The translations under genes were made by a program, and so were the position numbers. This document shows positions 1 to 8,826 of a DNA stretch of 64,000 nucleotides, piece after piece. Positions within the stretch are counted from its first letter, which is position 1; each line of letters starts with the position of its first letter. The notes under the pieces were generated by a model. That model ran no database searches and had not been told where the DNA came from. It saw only the letters and a list, made by a program, of their open reading frames with translations. The stretch comes from Phaeodactylum tricornutum CCAP 1055/1 (Eukaryota; Bacillariophyta; Bacillariophyceae; Surirellales; Neidiaceae). The stretch spans positions 186,001-250,000 of the forward strand of contig NC_011684.1 in assembly GCF_000150955.2 (NCBI RefSeq). Direction: 5' to 3'.

Positions 1-501
1 TCGTAAATGTCGTTGAGTGCTATGGAAGTGATTTCGCGGACTACCGAAAATCCGCCTTGACCCACCATTCGACTCAGTGTTATTTCTAAAATTCGAAAAA
101 GAAAGAATGGTTAGAATGCCTAATCTATTCTACTTTGGACAACATCGTTGAAGCGCTTCATCGTTGCGAAAAAAAATAAACCGAGCTGTCGAATGGTAAT
201 GACTCGTAACTTTTCCAGACCTACCGGTAAAGGCAAACTTGGGTAGCGGCTGCCCGCTGTTGGCAGGAGCTTGAGTCATACTACCGCAATGCTTCTGAAT
301 ATTAGCCGAGTAGTAGTTGCTATTGCCGTAATGGTCGTACGAATTGTAAAGGTTGCGACTGTCCGTATAGGGATTGACGTTGTCGGCTACGAGAGGATGC
401 CGTTGCCGCTGCTCGGGACCGTTCGCAGTAAAAAACAAATTGCTTGCCGGTGAACGACGTTGGGTGGTGGTGGCGGCTGAAGTACAAACCCCTCGTCTCA
501 T
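1..501 (-). CDS. Protein kinase, 5' part (runs off the left edge)
   Basis: Two exons are inferred on the minus strand. Exon 1 (501 to 225) starts at an ATG and encodes about 92 residues rich in Asn, Tyr, Gln and Ser, probably disordered. It ends in phase 1 at a GTAGGT donor. Intron 224-86 (139 bp) ends TTTTAG. Exon 2 (85 to the edge) stays open and reads through RMVGQGGFSVVREI, a typical glycine-rich ATP-binding loop (GxGxFSxV) of a eukaryotic protein kinase. The joined frame KFAF-TEITLSRMVGQGGF puts a short beta strand before the loop, as kinases have. The VAIK lysine, HRD and DFG motifs would lie outside the window, so the group and substrate cannot be named. An additional upstream exon is possible because exon 1 has no recognisable domain. 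Confidence 0.55.
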
Positions 502-963
502 TCACGCGCTCTCCGCGGGTTCTGGTGCCAGTGTCGAACGAAAGGATCCGATCCCACCGGGCTTTCAAGTGGCAGTGGTACGGTCTACTAGAACCGACAG
601 ACTCCAGTTCCGCTTCAGAGGTTCTGGCTCTCCGTTACTTGTGCGAATATGTCGGCGTGTGCATTGGACGTACACAACGTATCCTGCGGGTTCCGTCCTA
701 TGACATATAAGTGTGAGCCAAGCTGCATATGCGAACGTTGCACAGACTGCATTAATAGTGGAAGAGTGTGATAATAAAACTGTCACACTACGACTTGTCC
801 GAGACTAGTATGGTTGGTGTCGGCCATCCACCACAATCCGTTTTGGCAATTTCCATCCTTCCGGAAATCTGATGTTTGGAACCATGAGAACGGCATCACA
901 TCCATACAAACAGAAGCAGCCGGCCGACACAACGTCCCTCCCACTCTCGAATTTCGTTCCACA
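502..963. other. Intergenic, divergent promoter region
   Basis: This stretch separates the kinase-like gene (minus) from the Der-like GTPase (plus), so it should hold both promoters. I recognise no RNA gene or repeat. The Der-like frame is open upstream to position 814, but the better start is at 964. Confidence 0.5.
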
Positions 964-2961
964 ATGATGCGTCGAGCAACTGTTGGCTCTTCGCTGTTCC
1001 GAATTGGCGGAGCGCTCTGGAAACCGAGTTTGCATCCGGACTGTAGCAGCCAAGGCATCCCAGCCACGTTTCTACTCCAGCGCGCTTTAGCGACGACTAG
1101 TCCAACATCGCCTCCGCGCCGACCAAACAAGAGTATACCCCATTCGAACGATCCCTCCCGTATCGTAGTATCCATTCTTGGTCCCCCCAACGCCGGCAAG
1201 TCCACTCTCTTCAACCGATTGCTGGACAAGGCCGCCAACCGCGCGTACCGATTGAGCGCCGACCGCCACCGACCCGGACGTCGTCGGACACACGGACGTA
1301 TCGGGGCGTCTACGTCTCAGTACAATGCGCGCCGTTCTAAAAAGGACGGTATTGGTGGCGGTCGATTGAATGCGTTAAGTGCCAAGGCTACCGCGAGCCG
1401 CAGTGGCGGTTCCGGTGGTAGCGGAACGGCCATTGTCTCCAACGTTCCCGGTACCACCCGGGATCGTCGCGAATGTGTCGGACGCATCGGAGGAACCCTC
1501 TTTCGTCTCGTAGATACGGCTGGTGTGGATGGAGAACGACTGGAACTTTTGGCGCAGAGCAGGCGGAATCAAAACGGCGAAGGAATCTTGATGAAATTCA
1601 TGATGGGACAAACCTTGGAAGCCGCGCGACAGGCCGATTTGGTCTTTCTCATGTTCGATGCACGGGTGGGAGTCACCGCAGACTTGCTCGAAACGGCTCG
1701 ATGGCTACGCAAAATATCTCAACGTGAACAAGATCCGGCGGCACAAACCGCGTTGCCGGATCGACAAATATTCCTTTTGGCGAATAAACTGGAAGGCGAC
1801 TTTTGGAATTTTGACGGTTCTATCGTATTGGATCACTTGACAGAAGCCACAAGACTGGGTTTTGGCGAAGCTATTCCTATATCAGCACATCACGGTGAAG
1901 GATTGGCTGACATTGCCGTCCTCATTGAGCAAGCAGCCGTCGCAAAACGGCAGTCACTAGGAATATTGGATGACGACACTGATCTGGCCTCCAATGACAG
2001 CGACAAAGACAAACCATTGCAACTGGCTATTTTAGGACGTCAAAATGTGGGCAAATCTACTCTAGTGAACGCTCTGTTGAAGCAAGATCGTGTTATTGTA
2101 GGTGCCACGCCTGGATTGACACGAGATGCCATTGCTGTTGAATGGACCTGGAAGAATCGCCCTGTTCAGATTGTGGATACGGCGGGTATTCGTAAACGCT
2201 CGCAGCGAAACCACGAAGACGCAATTGAAGATTTGTCCGTCGAAGATGCCCTCCGGGCCATGAAGGTGGCCGATGTTGCGGTACTCGTCCTGGATGCAGA
2301 AGCCCGTAAATTGCAACGTCAAGAATTGGCCATTGCCGATGCCGTCTTGAAAGAAGGCCGGGCCCTGGTGGTTGCGGCAAATAAGATGGACTTGATTGTG
2401 GAGCGTGGGTACAGCAAGAAAGACTTTGCGGAGGATGTACGGGCGCAACTGGAAGCACGCTATCCTATCTTGCGGAAAACGCCGATTGTGCCGATGAGCT
2501 CTCTTACGGGCGATTCGGTGCATAAACTTATGCCTGTCGTCTTTCGAGCCCGGGAACGCTGGAGTCGTAAAATTAGTACCGGTGAGCTCAATCGATGGAT
2601 TGCCGAAGTCATGGACGGCAAGCCGCCACCACCGGTTTCAGGCCGGAAGGCCAGGATCAAGTACGTCATGCAGACTAAAGGACGCCCGCCAACCTTTTTG
2701 CTGTTTTGTAATGTTGCCTCTTTACCCGAAAACTATCTGCGATTTTTAACACGCAACTTTCAAGATACCTTTGAAATGTTCGGGATGGAAGTTCGCATGG
2801 CGGTCAAACTGAGTGCGAGCAAAAATCCCTACGAACCAACCGGGAATCGACGTGGCGGGTCCGGTCTTGGCGGGCGCGAGGCCCGCAAAAAGCGAACCAT
2901 TCGTGAGCTGAAGACCACAGGGACGGTCGACAAGCATCGCAGGCGAAGAGGAAGAAGTTAA
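964..2961 (+). CDS. der: Der/EngA-type tandem GTPase, organellar
   Basis: A double Era-like GTPase of the Der (EngA) family, which in bacteria helps assemble the 50S ribosomal subunit; a nuclear copy probably serves organelle ribosomes. About 665 residues. Start 964 is preferred over an in-frame codon at 814 because it begins a basic, Ser/Arg-rich leader. G domain 1: P-loop GPPNAGKS near residues 73-80, PGTTRD near 162, DTAG near 184, and a G4 reading NKLE rather than NKxD near 274. G domain 2: GRQNVGKS near 358, PGLTRD, DTAGIRKR, NKMD. A KH-like domain follows (KYVMQTKGRPPTFLLF) with a basic tail. Between the first P-loop and PGTTRD there are about 80 residues, where bacterial Der has about 20. 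The extra part is Arg-rich, then Gly/Ser-rich. It converges with the gene ending at 3165. Confidence 0.88.
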   Translation: MMRRATVGSSLFRIGGALWKPSLHPDCSSQGIPATFLLQRALATTSPTSPPRRPNKSIPHSNDPSRIVVSILGPPNAGKSTLFNRLLDKAANRAYRLSADRHRPGRRRTHGRIGASTSQYNARRSKKDGIGGGRLNALSAKATASRSGGSGGSGTAIVSNVPGTTRDRRECVGRIGGTLFRLVDTAGVDGERLELLAQSRRNQNGEGILMKFMMGQTLEAARQADLVFLMFDARVGVTADLLETARWLRKISQREQDPAAQTALPDRQIFLLANKLEGDFWNFDGSIVLDHLTEATRLGFGEAIPISAHHGEGLADIAVLIEQAAVAKRQSLGILDDDTDLASNDSDKDKPLQLAILGRQNVGKSTLVNALLKQDRVIVGATPGLTRDAIAVEWTWKNRPVQIVDTAGIRKRSQRNHEDAIEDLSVEDALRAMKVADVAVLVLDAEARKLQRQELAIADAVLKEGRALVVAANKMDLIVERGYSKKDFAEDVRAQLEARYPILRKTPIVPMSSLTGDSVHKLMPVVFRARERWSRKISTGELNRWIAEVMDGKPPPPVSGRKARIKYVMQTKGRPPTFLLFCNVASLPENYLRFLTRNFQDTFEMFGMEVRMAVKLSASKNPYEPTGNRRGGSGLGGREARKKRTIRELKTTGTVDKHRRRRGRS

Positions 2962-3164
2962 ACTATGAGTGGCTATCGACATGATTCAACAAAGCAGGCA
3001 CGTGGAAAGATGCAGTCCTGTGAACTCCATCGATCGAACATAAAAGCAAGTTTGAAGTATGACTCTACAATATTCCATTGTTATGCGTTCTTCTATACAG
3101 TAATAGCTCAAGCATTTTCGCGTCTTGAAGTTGAATCCAGTGATGATGATTGCTTCTCATAACA

Positions 3165-3881
3165 TTAGTAGAAATGACGGAAGGACTCCTCAGGATGTCC
3201 TGTTAAAGACAGACCTCGAGTCCGCTGCGGTAGCCGCGGCGGGGCAGCGGCCATGTGTTGTTGCTGGGCCAACGCTTTCGCTTTGCGCTCTTGGACAATT
3301 GAGTAGTCCTCTTCGACATGGGACATGGCCACTTCGTCGGCAATGGCCATGGCGTAAGCGAAGTTTCTCGAGTCTACAGAAAAAGCTTCGCTCAATCTTG
3401 ATATCACCTTTATACCGTAATCGACATTATTGATAGCTTCTTCCCGCATTTTTGTTTGAGCCCGTAGTACCGACTGGATGGTCCTCCTTCGAATGTCGGA
3501 GCGCTTCGCCGCATACTCATCATTGATCCATCGTTCCAAACCCCTTCTTGAGTTTCCGTTTCGTGACCATGTATTCAACGCGTCTTGCATTTCGTCCCCT
3601 GCTCTTCCGTATGTATTGGTAAGCAGCGATCCAAACCCGTATTGGTTGGCTTCCTTCGAAACCACTAAGGCCTTTCGTTTAATGCGCGATAATTCGGAAT
3701 GCTGATACCAGATGTCCCTTCTGCTAGCATCGGTATCGAGGACTGCTCCTTCATGGTATTCGCATATTTCGTCTTTCCATTGGATTGATCGTTTGGGGCA
3801 GAATGCTACTACATCAGACGAACAAGACGAGCTGTCACCGTCACAGTCGACGACAATTCTTCTGTCAGGTATCGGTACCAT
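3165..3881 (-). CDS. Hypothetical protein, probably a diatom-specific family
   Basis: A 238-residue protein from the ATG at 3881. It has no signal peptide or membrane segment. An acidic Ser-rich N-terminus is followed by a Trp/Tyr motif (DIWYQHSELSRIKRKA, near residues 55-70). A central RRGLERWINDEYAAKR segment follows, and then a long helical, Arg/Gln-rich stretch. I recall the combination of a WY..SEL..IK motif with an RGLE motif from a family common in diatom genomes and rare elsewhere; no function is known to me. That link is memory-based and would need a profile search. The tail (PPRLPQRTRGLS) looks disordered. Confidence 0.7.
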   Translation of the reverse strand: MVPIPDRRIVVDCDGDSSSCSSDVVAFCPKRSIQWKDEICEYHEGAVLDTDASRRDIWYQHSELSRIKRKALVVSKEANQYGFGSLLTNTYGRAGDEMQDALNTWSRNGNSRRGLERWINDEYAAKRSDIRRRTIQSVLRAQTKMREEAINNVDYGIKVISRLSEAFSVDSRNFAYAMAIADEVAMSHVEEDYSIVQERKAKALAQQQHMAAAPPRLPQRTRGLSLTGHPEESFRHFY

Positions 3882-4932
3882 GGATGTGATCAATTCTGTC
3901 CGTTATTTGAATTGAAGTAATTCCTTTCCACAAATTAGGCTGTGACGGCAGCCGACGACTCTTTGACAAAGAGAAGCGGATTTGATGGAATGTTTTGCTT
4001 TGCTCTCACGAAAGAGGCAAACATTATTGGTTGCGTTCTCCTATCACGTCTAACAGTAAATCGAGTAACGCACGGGCTTTTTAGTCTGTAGAAGATGCCA
4101 CAAGCCGAGCATCTCAAATTGCAGCTCCGGTCATTTCAAGAATCTAATGTCGATGGTGGTCAATCACTAACAGTATACAGTTTCCATAAATCTTCAATGG
4201 TCCAGGAAACTTCTTTGGCTTTTCCTAATTGAAAATTGCGAAACGGACAAGTTGTGCTTCCGGTTTCTCTTGCCTCGATTGATGTCCGTGGCAGAAGAGA
4301 TACCTTTTGACAGCCATCCATTTCCATTAAGTACTTTAGTGAATTCCTGGAAAATGACCAACGGTTAATTCAGTAGCGGTAGACCTGGTCATTTTAGAAG
4401 AATAACCGGTGTCAACGTAAATCTTTGTTTCGATTGTGTCCCTATCTATGCCTCAATCTCTTGAAGGAAAAACTATCACAAAGCTTATAGCTGGCGTCGC
4501 AGGGTTGGTCTCAGTCAATCTAGCAAGCGATTCCTTGTACTTAGGCTGTCTCGATCGTGGCAATGACTATGGGAGTACAACATATGTTATATTAGCTGTA
4601 TATACCTCGTTTTTGCACTTATTATGCTTGACAGAGAGAGCGCCCGACCACAACGTCTGTCGTCGCAAACCCGGAAAGCGCAAGGGGTGGGCGCCTGATG
4701 TGAAAAAAGTACGCCAGGCACAAACCAGGCTGATCCGGAACATTTGGTCGCCGTGCTGCTGCAGCCATTGTCTTTCAACGCTTTCTCTCTTACTGCTTGT
4801 TAGTTACGTGACTGTGAACTAGATAGAGAGAGCACTGTTTTCAATCAGGCACGAACAGTATCTAATCTTTGGCCTTGCCTGTGCTTTCCTAGATTATTCA
4901 AAGGCTCGAGAGGAGCAAGCAACCTTTACAAC
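3882..4932. other. Intergenic, about 1.05 kb
   Basis: Divergent upstream region of the diatom-family gene (minus) and the SNARE gene (plus). A 125-codon plus-strand open frame (ATG 4448 to 4822) has no recognisable domain and coding-unlike composition, so I do not call it a gene. No RNA gene or repeat was recognised. Confidence 0.5.
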
Positions 4933-5906
4933 ATGGTGCGTGGTTTCTAGAGAACTGTTCCAATACTCCGTCGCTGGAAAAGCGACCCCGGCATTTGAGA
5001 GGTTTGGTATTGTGTTGTGCTTCCGGAGCGTGACAAAAGGCTTCTGCTGGTTCCATGTTGCAAGTCATGTCTTCTCACCGAGCCCGTTGTTGCACTCTAT
5101 TGTACAACAATGAAAATTTCCATTTGTAGGCCGACATTCAATACTGGGATGATACGCTGACGGAAGAAATCGAGAACGTCCAGTCCATGCTGGACCACAT
5201 TAGCAAGATGAACGGGCACAACCCGATGGAGCGGCAGTCTGCGATTGACCGGGCCAAGGCCCGTTTGCGTTCCGCCACCGGCACCAAGCGCTCGTTCAAA
5301 ATGGAATGTCGTCTCGTCCAGGACGTCAACGGTCGTCGTAAGTATGAAAAACGACTGGCCTCTTTGGATCAAACGCTCAAAATGCTCTCCGCTGATCTCA
5401 AGGCACTCGAGTCGGAGCAAGCCCGGGGTGAACTCTTCGTGTCTGCTGATTACGACGACGACAATCCGTTCAAACGTCAAGAAATGGACGGCGCTCAAGC
5501 CGGTGACAGTATGCTCAAGGAAGCCAGTGGCATTCAGGACAAAACTCAAGAATCGCTGATGAACACTAGAAATCGGATTACCGAATCGAAAGAAGTAGGT
5601 ATTTCTACCCTCGAAGAACTCGAACGACAACGGGACGTGATTAATTCTATCGAAAAAGAGACGGACCGGATTGACGACAACTTGGCGCGGGCCGAAGTCT
5701 TATTGAAGCAGTTTGGCAAGCGTATGGCGTCGGATCATTTCATTCAGTGCTTTGCGCTTATTAACTGTCTGCTCCTATTGGGAGTCGTCCTGTACGCTGT
5801 TATAAAAGGAGGTGGACTGGGACTGGGCAATAGTGGGACACCCGCCAGTCCCGTGGATGGCGATAGCGGTACCGCTCGCTTGTTGTTTTTGCGGAGAGGT
5901 GCGTAG
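4933..5906 (+). CDS. NPSN: NPSN-type Qb-SNARE
   Basis: A membrane-fusion SNARE of the 'novel plant SNARE' Qb group. The start codon sits alone in exon 1 (4933-4935) and is followed at once by an intron (4936-5129, donor GTGCGT, acceptor TTTGTAG). Exon 2 resumes in phase 0 at 5130 with ADIQYWDDTLTEEIENVQ. The protein has 259 residues: an N-terminal helical region, a SNARE motif around residues 140-200 with probable zero-layer Gln 168 (ELERQRD), one membrane anchor near residues 206-226, and a short tail ending RLLFLRR. The segment GKRMASDHFIQCF and the LLFLR tail match plant NPSN11 (GRQVATDKCIMLF, LLYLR) with identical spacing from the zero-layer Gln. Vti1 is the main alternative but lacks that tail. 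It should act in Golgi, endosome or cell-plate-type fusion. Confidence 0.82.
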
Positions 5907-6229
5907 GGACTTGCGACCATTGTCGGCGCTGAGCTCCGGCACGGACGCGCTACGGCATTGCATCACTCTATACACGTTTTATTGTGGTTGTCGTCCCGTA
6001 TGGGATTGAGTATTGCAGGATGCATCTAATAATCTAGCAGATATTCCCTTTACAATCTGGTTTGTATAAGACTCGTTTTGAGCACCAAAACGACGTAAGA
6101 AACATATTGCGAGTTGTTACCTTCTACTGCTACCGAATAATTGCGCTTGACACGTGTGTACGTACGTACACATTCCAATTTCAAGATATCCATTCGAATG
6201 GATTCTGTCTCTAGCCCCTCTGTTTACTA
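5907..6229. other. Convergent intergenic region
   Basis: Lies between the 3' ends of the SNARE gene (plus) and the plastid-protein gene (minus). It holds an 18-bp perfect palindrome at 6155-6172 and otherwise nothing I recognise. Confidence 0.5.
6155..6172. repeat. 18-bp perfect palindrome
   Basis: The stretch reads TGTGTACGTACGTACACA on both strands. It lies about 60 bp beyond the stop of the minus-strand plastid gene and 250 bp beyond the SNARE stop. It may act in 3' end formation or be chance; no function is shown. Confidence 0.6.
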
Positions 6230-7849
6230 CTACTTCTTCTTCTTGTCATCCTCATCATCGTCATCCTCATCGTCGTCCTTGTCCAAATCTTCCTGCATAA
6301 TTTCGGCCAATTCCTTTTTGGCTCGTTCAAGCATGGCCTTTTGTTTGCGTTCCTGCTTCGACTGAAAAGTGGCCAATTCTGTTTCTTCGTCCATTTTTTC
6401 GCCCTTCATTTGTCGGTACTTGAGATCACCCTGAAAGAGTGCCCGGTCCCAGCAGCTTTCGATGAATTCGTCTTCGGTCATATCGGCGTCGACGGTGCCG
6501 GCCATGCTGACCCGGAAGAATTCTCGCTTGGCCCATTCCTTGGCAATGGCTTCGACTTCCTGCGTGCGTTCGTCGAGGGCGAATTTGGTCTTTTCCACCT
6601 CGCGCTCGGCCGTCCGCGCCCGACTCTGTTTGTAAATGTCTTGCTCCCACCAAGCATCCGTGGTGGTGTAACCCTTGGCCGCGTCCGGATTTTTGGTCAA
6701 AAAGTCCTGAATGGCTTGTTTGTACGCCTGTCAAACCAATGTATGTGTAAATGAATGTGTGAGTGTTTACAAATTTAAAAAAAATTCGGGTGCGCGTACG
6801 CAAGTACACGTTAACGGCGATTCGTGATGGTGATAGGCACGTACCGCTGGTCCATCCCGGAGCATGTGATCGATTTCTTGGGGTCGTGCGTAGCCAGCTT
6901 GCCGGAGTCCCTTGACGAGTTTGGCTTCCGTCTTGTTTTGGTTGTAGACTTCGGCAAAGGCGAGGGCCCGGTTGGCCCCGGCTTCGAGTTGCAATAGTTC
7001 GGTGACGAAGCGGAGACTTTCCTCGCGGGAGAATACGGCCTGTGCCGGGAGGACGGCTTCGGGGGTGCCGAAATCAGCAAACGCGTAGGCCGTTTGTCCT
7101 TCGGGACGTTCTTCCAAGGCCCCCACCGCGACGAGAGTGTAGGTCTTGGGGCTTTCGGGTTGCGCGTGCAGGGCTTGGAGTTCGTCCACGACGGCTTGAC
7201 AGGCCGTCGCTTCGAGTTCGTTGGCGCCGGCGAGTAGAATAGCAATATTCTCCAAGGCGGAGGCCTTTTGGGCAACGGCGATAATCGCTCGGCAGGTTTC
7301 CAACAGATCCTGCGCTTGTTCATCCCGATCGTTGGCGTCCAAAACGGCAACCCAAGACTTGACGTTTTCCAGTTGCGCTTCGGTAGCGACGGCGGCGTCG
7401 GTGCCTTGTTCGGCTTGGACGAATTCTAGCTTGTCCAGGAGTCCGGTGTACCTTGCGGAGCGCGAGAGGAGTCGCTTTTTGGCGAACTTGGCGTCCGGAA
7501 CCAAGGCGACGATGCGATTGAACTCAAAGGCGGATTCTTCGTGATTGAGGAGATCAAAGACGAACTGATCGGTGCGTTCTTTCGAGCGCACGAGTCCGGA
7601 AACGAGACAGGTGCCGTCGAGGTTGGCCCGGGCTTCCACCGCCGCTGGTTCCTTCAAGTAACTCTGCAGGTTGGTTTGAGGATTCTGCTGTTCCGCGGCT
7701 TCGGCCCAACGAGACGGAGGTCCTTTGGTGCCCCAACTCGAAATAAACAAGCGCGTCGCATCCCGTGTGGGGGATGGGGACCGCGGAGCAAACGCGTCCG
7801 CGCAGCCCCATACACACACCGTCAGTGAGAACAAACGCACAAACTTCAT
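6230..7849 (-). CDS. Predicted plastid protein of unknown function, acidic C-terminus
   Basis: Two exons: 7849-6845 (335 codons) and 6727-6230, split by a 117-bp intron (GTACGT donor, TTGACAG acceptor, phase 0); total 500 residues. The N-terminus MKFVRLFSLTVCVWGCADAFAP is a signal peptide ending in an ADAFAP motif. This is the classical diatom plastid bipartite leader, with Phe at +1. The body is soluble and mostly helical, Ala/Glu/Leu-rich, with one strand-like segment (YTLVAVGALEERPEG). The C-terminal exon is a charged helix (ERKQKAMLERAKKELAEIM) ending in a run of Asp/Glu, then Lys. I recognise no catalytic motif. It probably functions in the chloroplast stroma; other roles cannot be inferred. 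Confidence 0.82.
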
Positions 7850-8826
7850 GAGAGAAAGAATGCCGTGCGGAACGAGAGTGTTGGTAGGCGTGTGGGTGTG
7901 TTTGTGTATCTGTGTTTGTTGGATGTGTATTGCCAGTAAAGGATTGGTAGCAATAGAGACACGTCGTGGAACAATGCCGCGTGTCCTTTCCGGATGTCGG
8001 ACGAAGGGGATCGAATTGGTACGGACAGGTCGGTCGATCGATCGTTCGTTCCCGACGAGCGTATTGGATCTTTGTGTTGTTTGTCCCCAAACGATAGGGG
8101 TTACGCGCAAACGCCGTAGGTGAGTGGACGGTCCGTCCCGTAGATCACGGCACACGCGCGGGTTGGGGACGCGGCGACCGAATCCTTACCGTACGGTGTA
8201 TGACGTGTCCCTCCCGCCGAATTTCTGTTTGGTACCGAAACCGTGGCCAGGCCAGGCCGTGGGATTGGCGCAGTCCAAATTCTCCGCTCCCCCGCTGGAC
8301 GCAGTATTACGGAAATTCGGGTTGTTCTTTTCCTATACTACTACGACAGGTGGTGAGAGTCCGGAGCAGGGTTTTGCTGGAGGAATCCCGTAGAATCATT
8401 CGTTCCCCAGTGTCACGACGCGAGAGGTCTGCGCTGGAACGGCAAGAAAGAAAGGAAGGATACCAAACCCATACTGACTGTGAATCCAACCCTAGCCCCG
8501 ACACCACACACATCGAACCACGAAGAACGACTCTAGTAGTGCGCCCTTGATTGGTGACACGTACGTGTTGTGTGTGTGACAGTGAGATATGGAAATGTAG
8601 CAAAAGAGTGACTCGGAACGGGATGGGGATGGTTGCGAGAGAAACTGACTGTTACACATCGTCACCTGTCACCCGTATCTATTCAGATCCTGTGCTAGTT
8701 CACGGTTACATAGATTCCACTCGTTGCGTGCCAACAGTAAGCCCTGGCTCACGTTACACCAAGAATCCCACGTTCGTCAACCGACTCCCCTGACTTTTCT
8801 CTCTCTCACACGCAAACAGTCCCAAG
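7850..8826. other. Divergent promoter region, about 980 bp
   Basis: Separates the plastid-protein gene (minus) from aminopeptidase N (plus). It includes a TG-rich stretch (7879-7930), which is CA-rich in the 5' leader of the minus-strand gene, and a short GATC-repeat stretch near 8034-8045. No additional gene was recognised. Confidence 0.5.
7879..7930. repeat. TG-rich low-complexity stretch
   Basis: An irregular GTGT/GTTT-rich run directly upstream of the plastid-protein start codon. In the mRNA of that minus-strand gene it would read as a CA-rich 5' untranslated segment. Confidence 0.5.

Noticed and set aside
4448-4822. Possible 125-codon gene in the SNARE upstream region
   Set aside because: No homology, odd Cys/Leu-rich end, and the position overlaps the expected promoter. 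A frame of this length can occur by chance.
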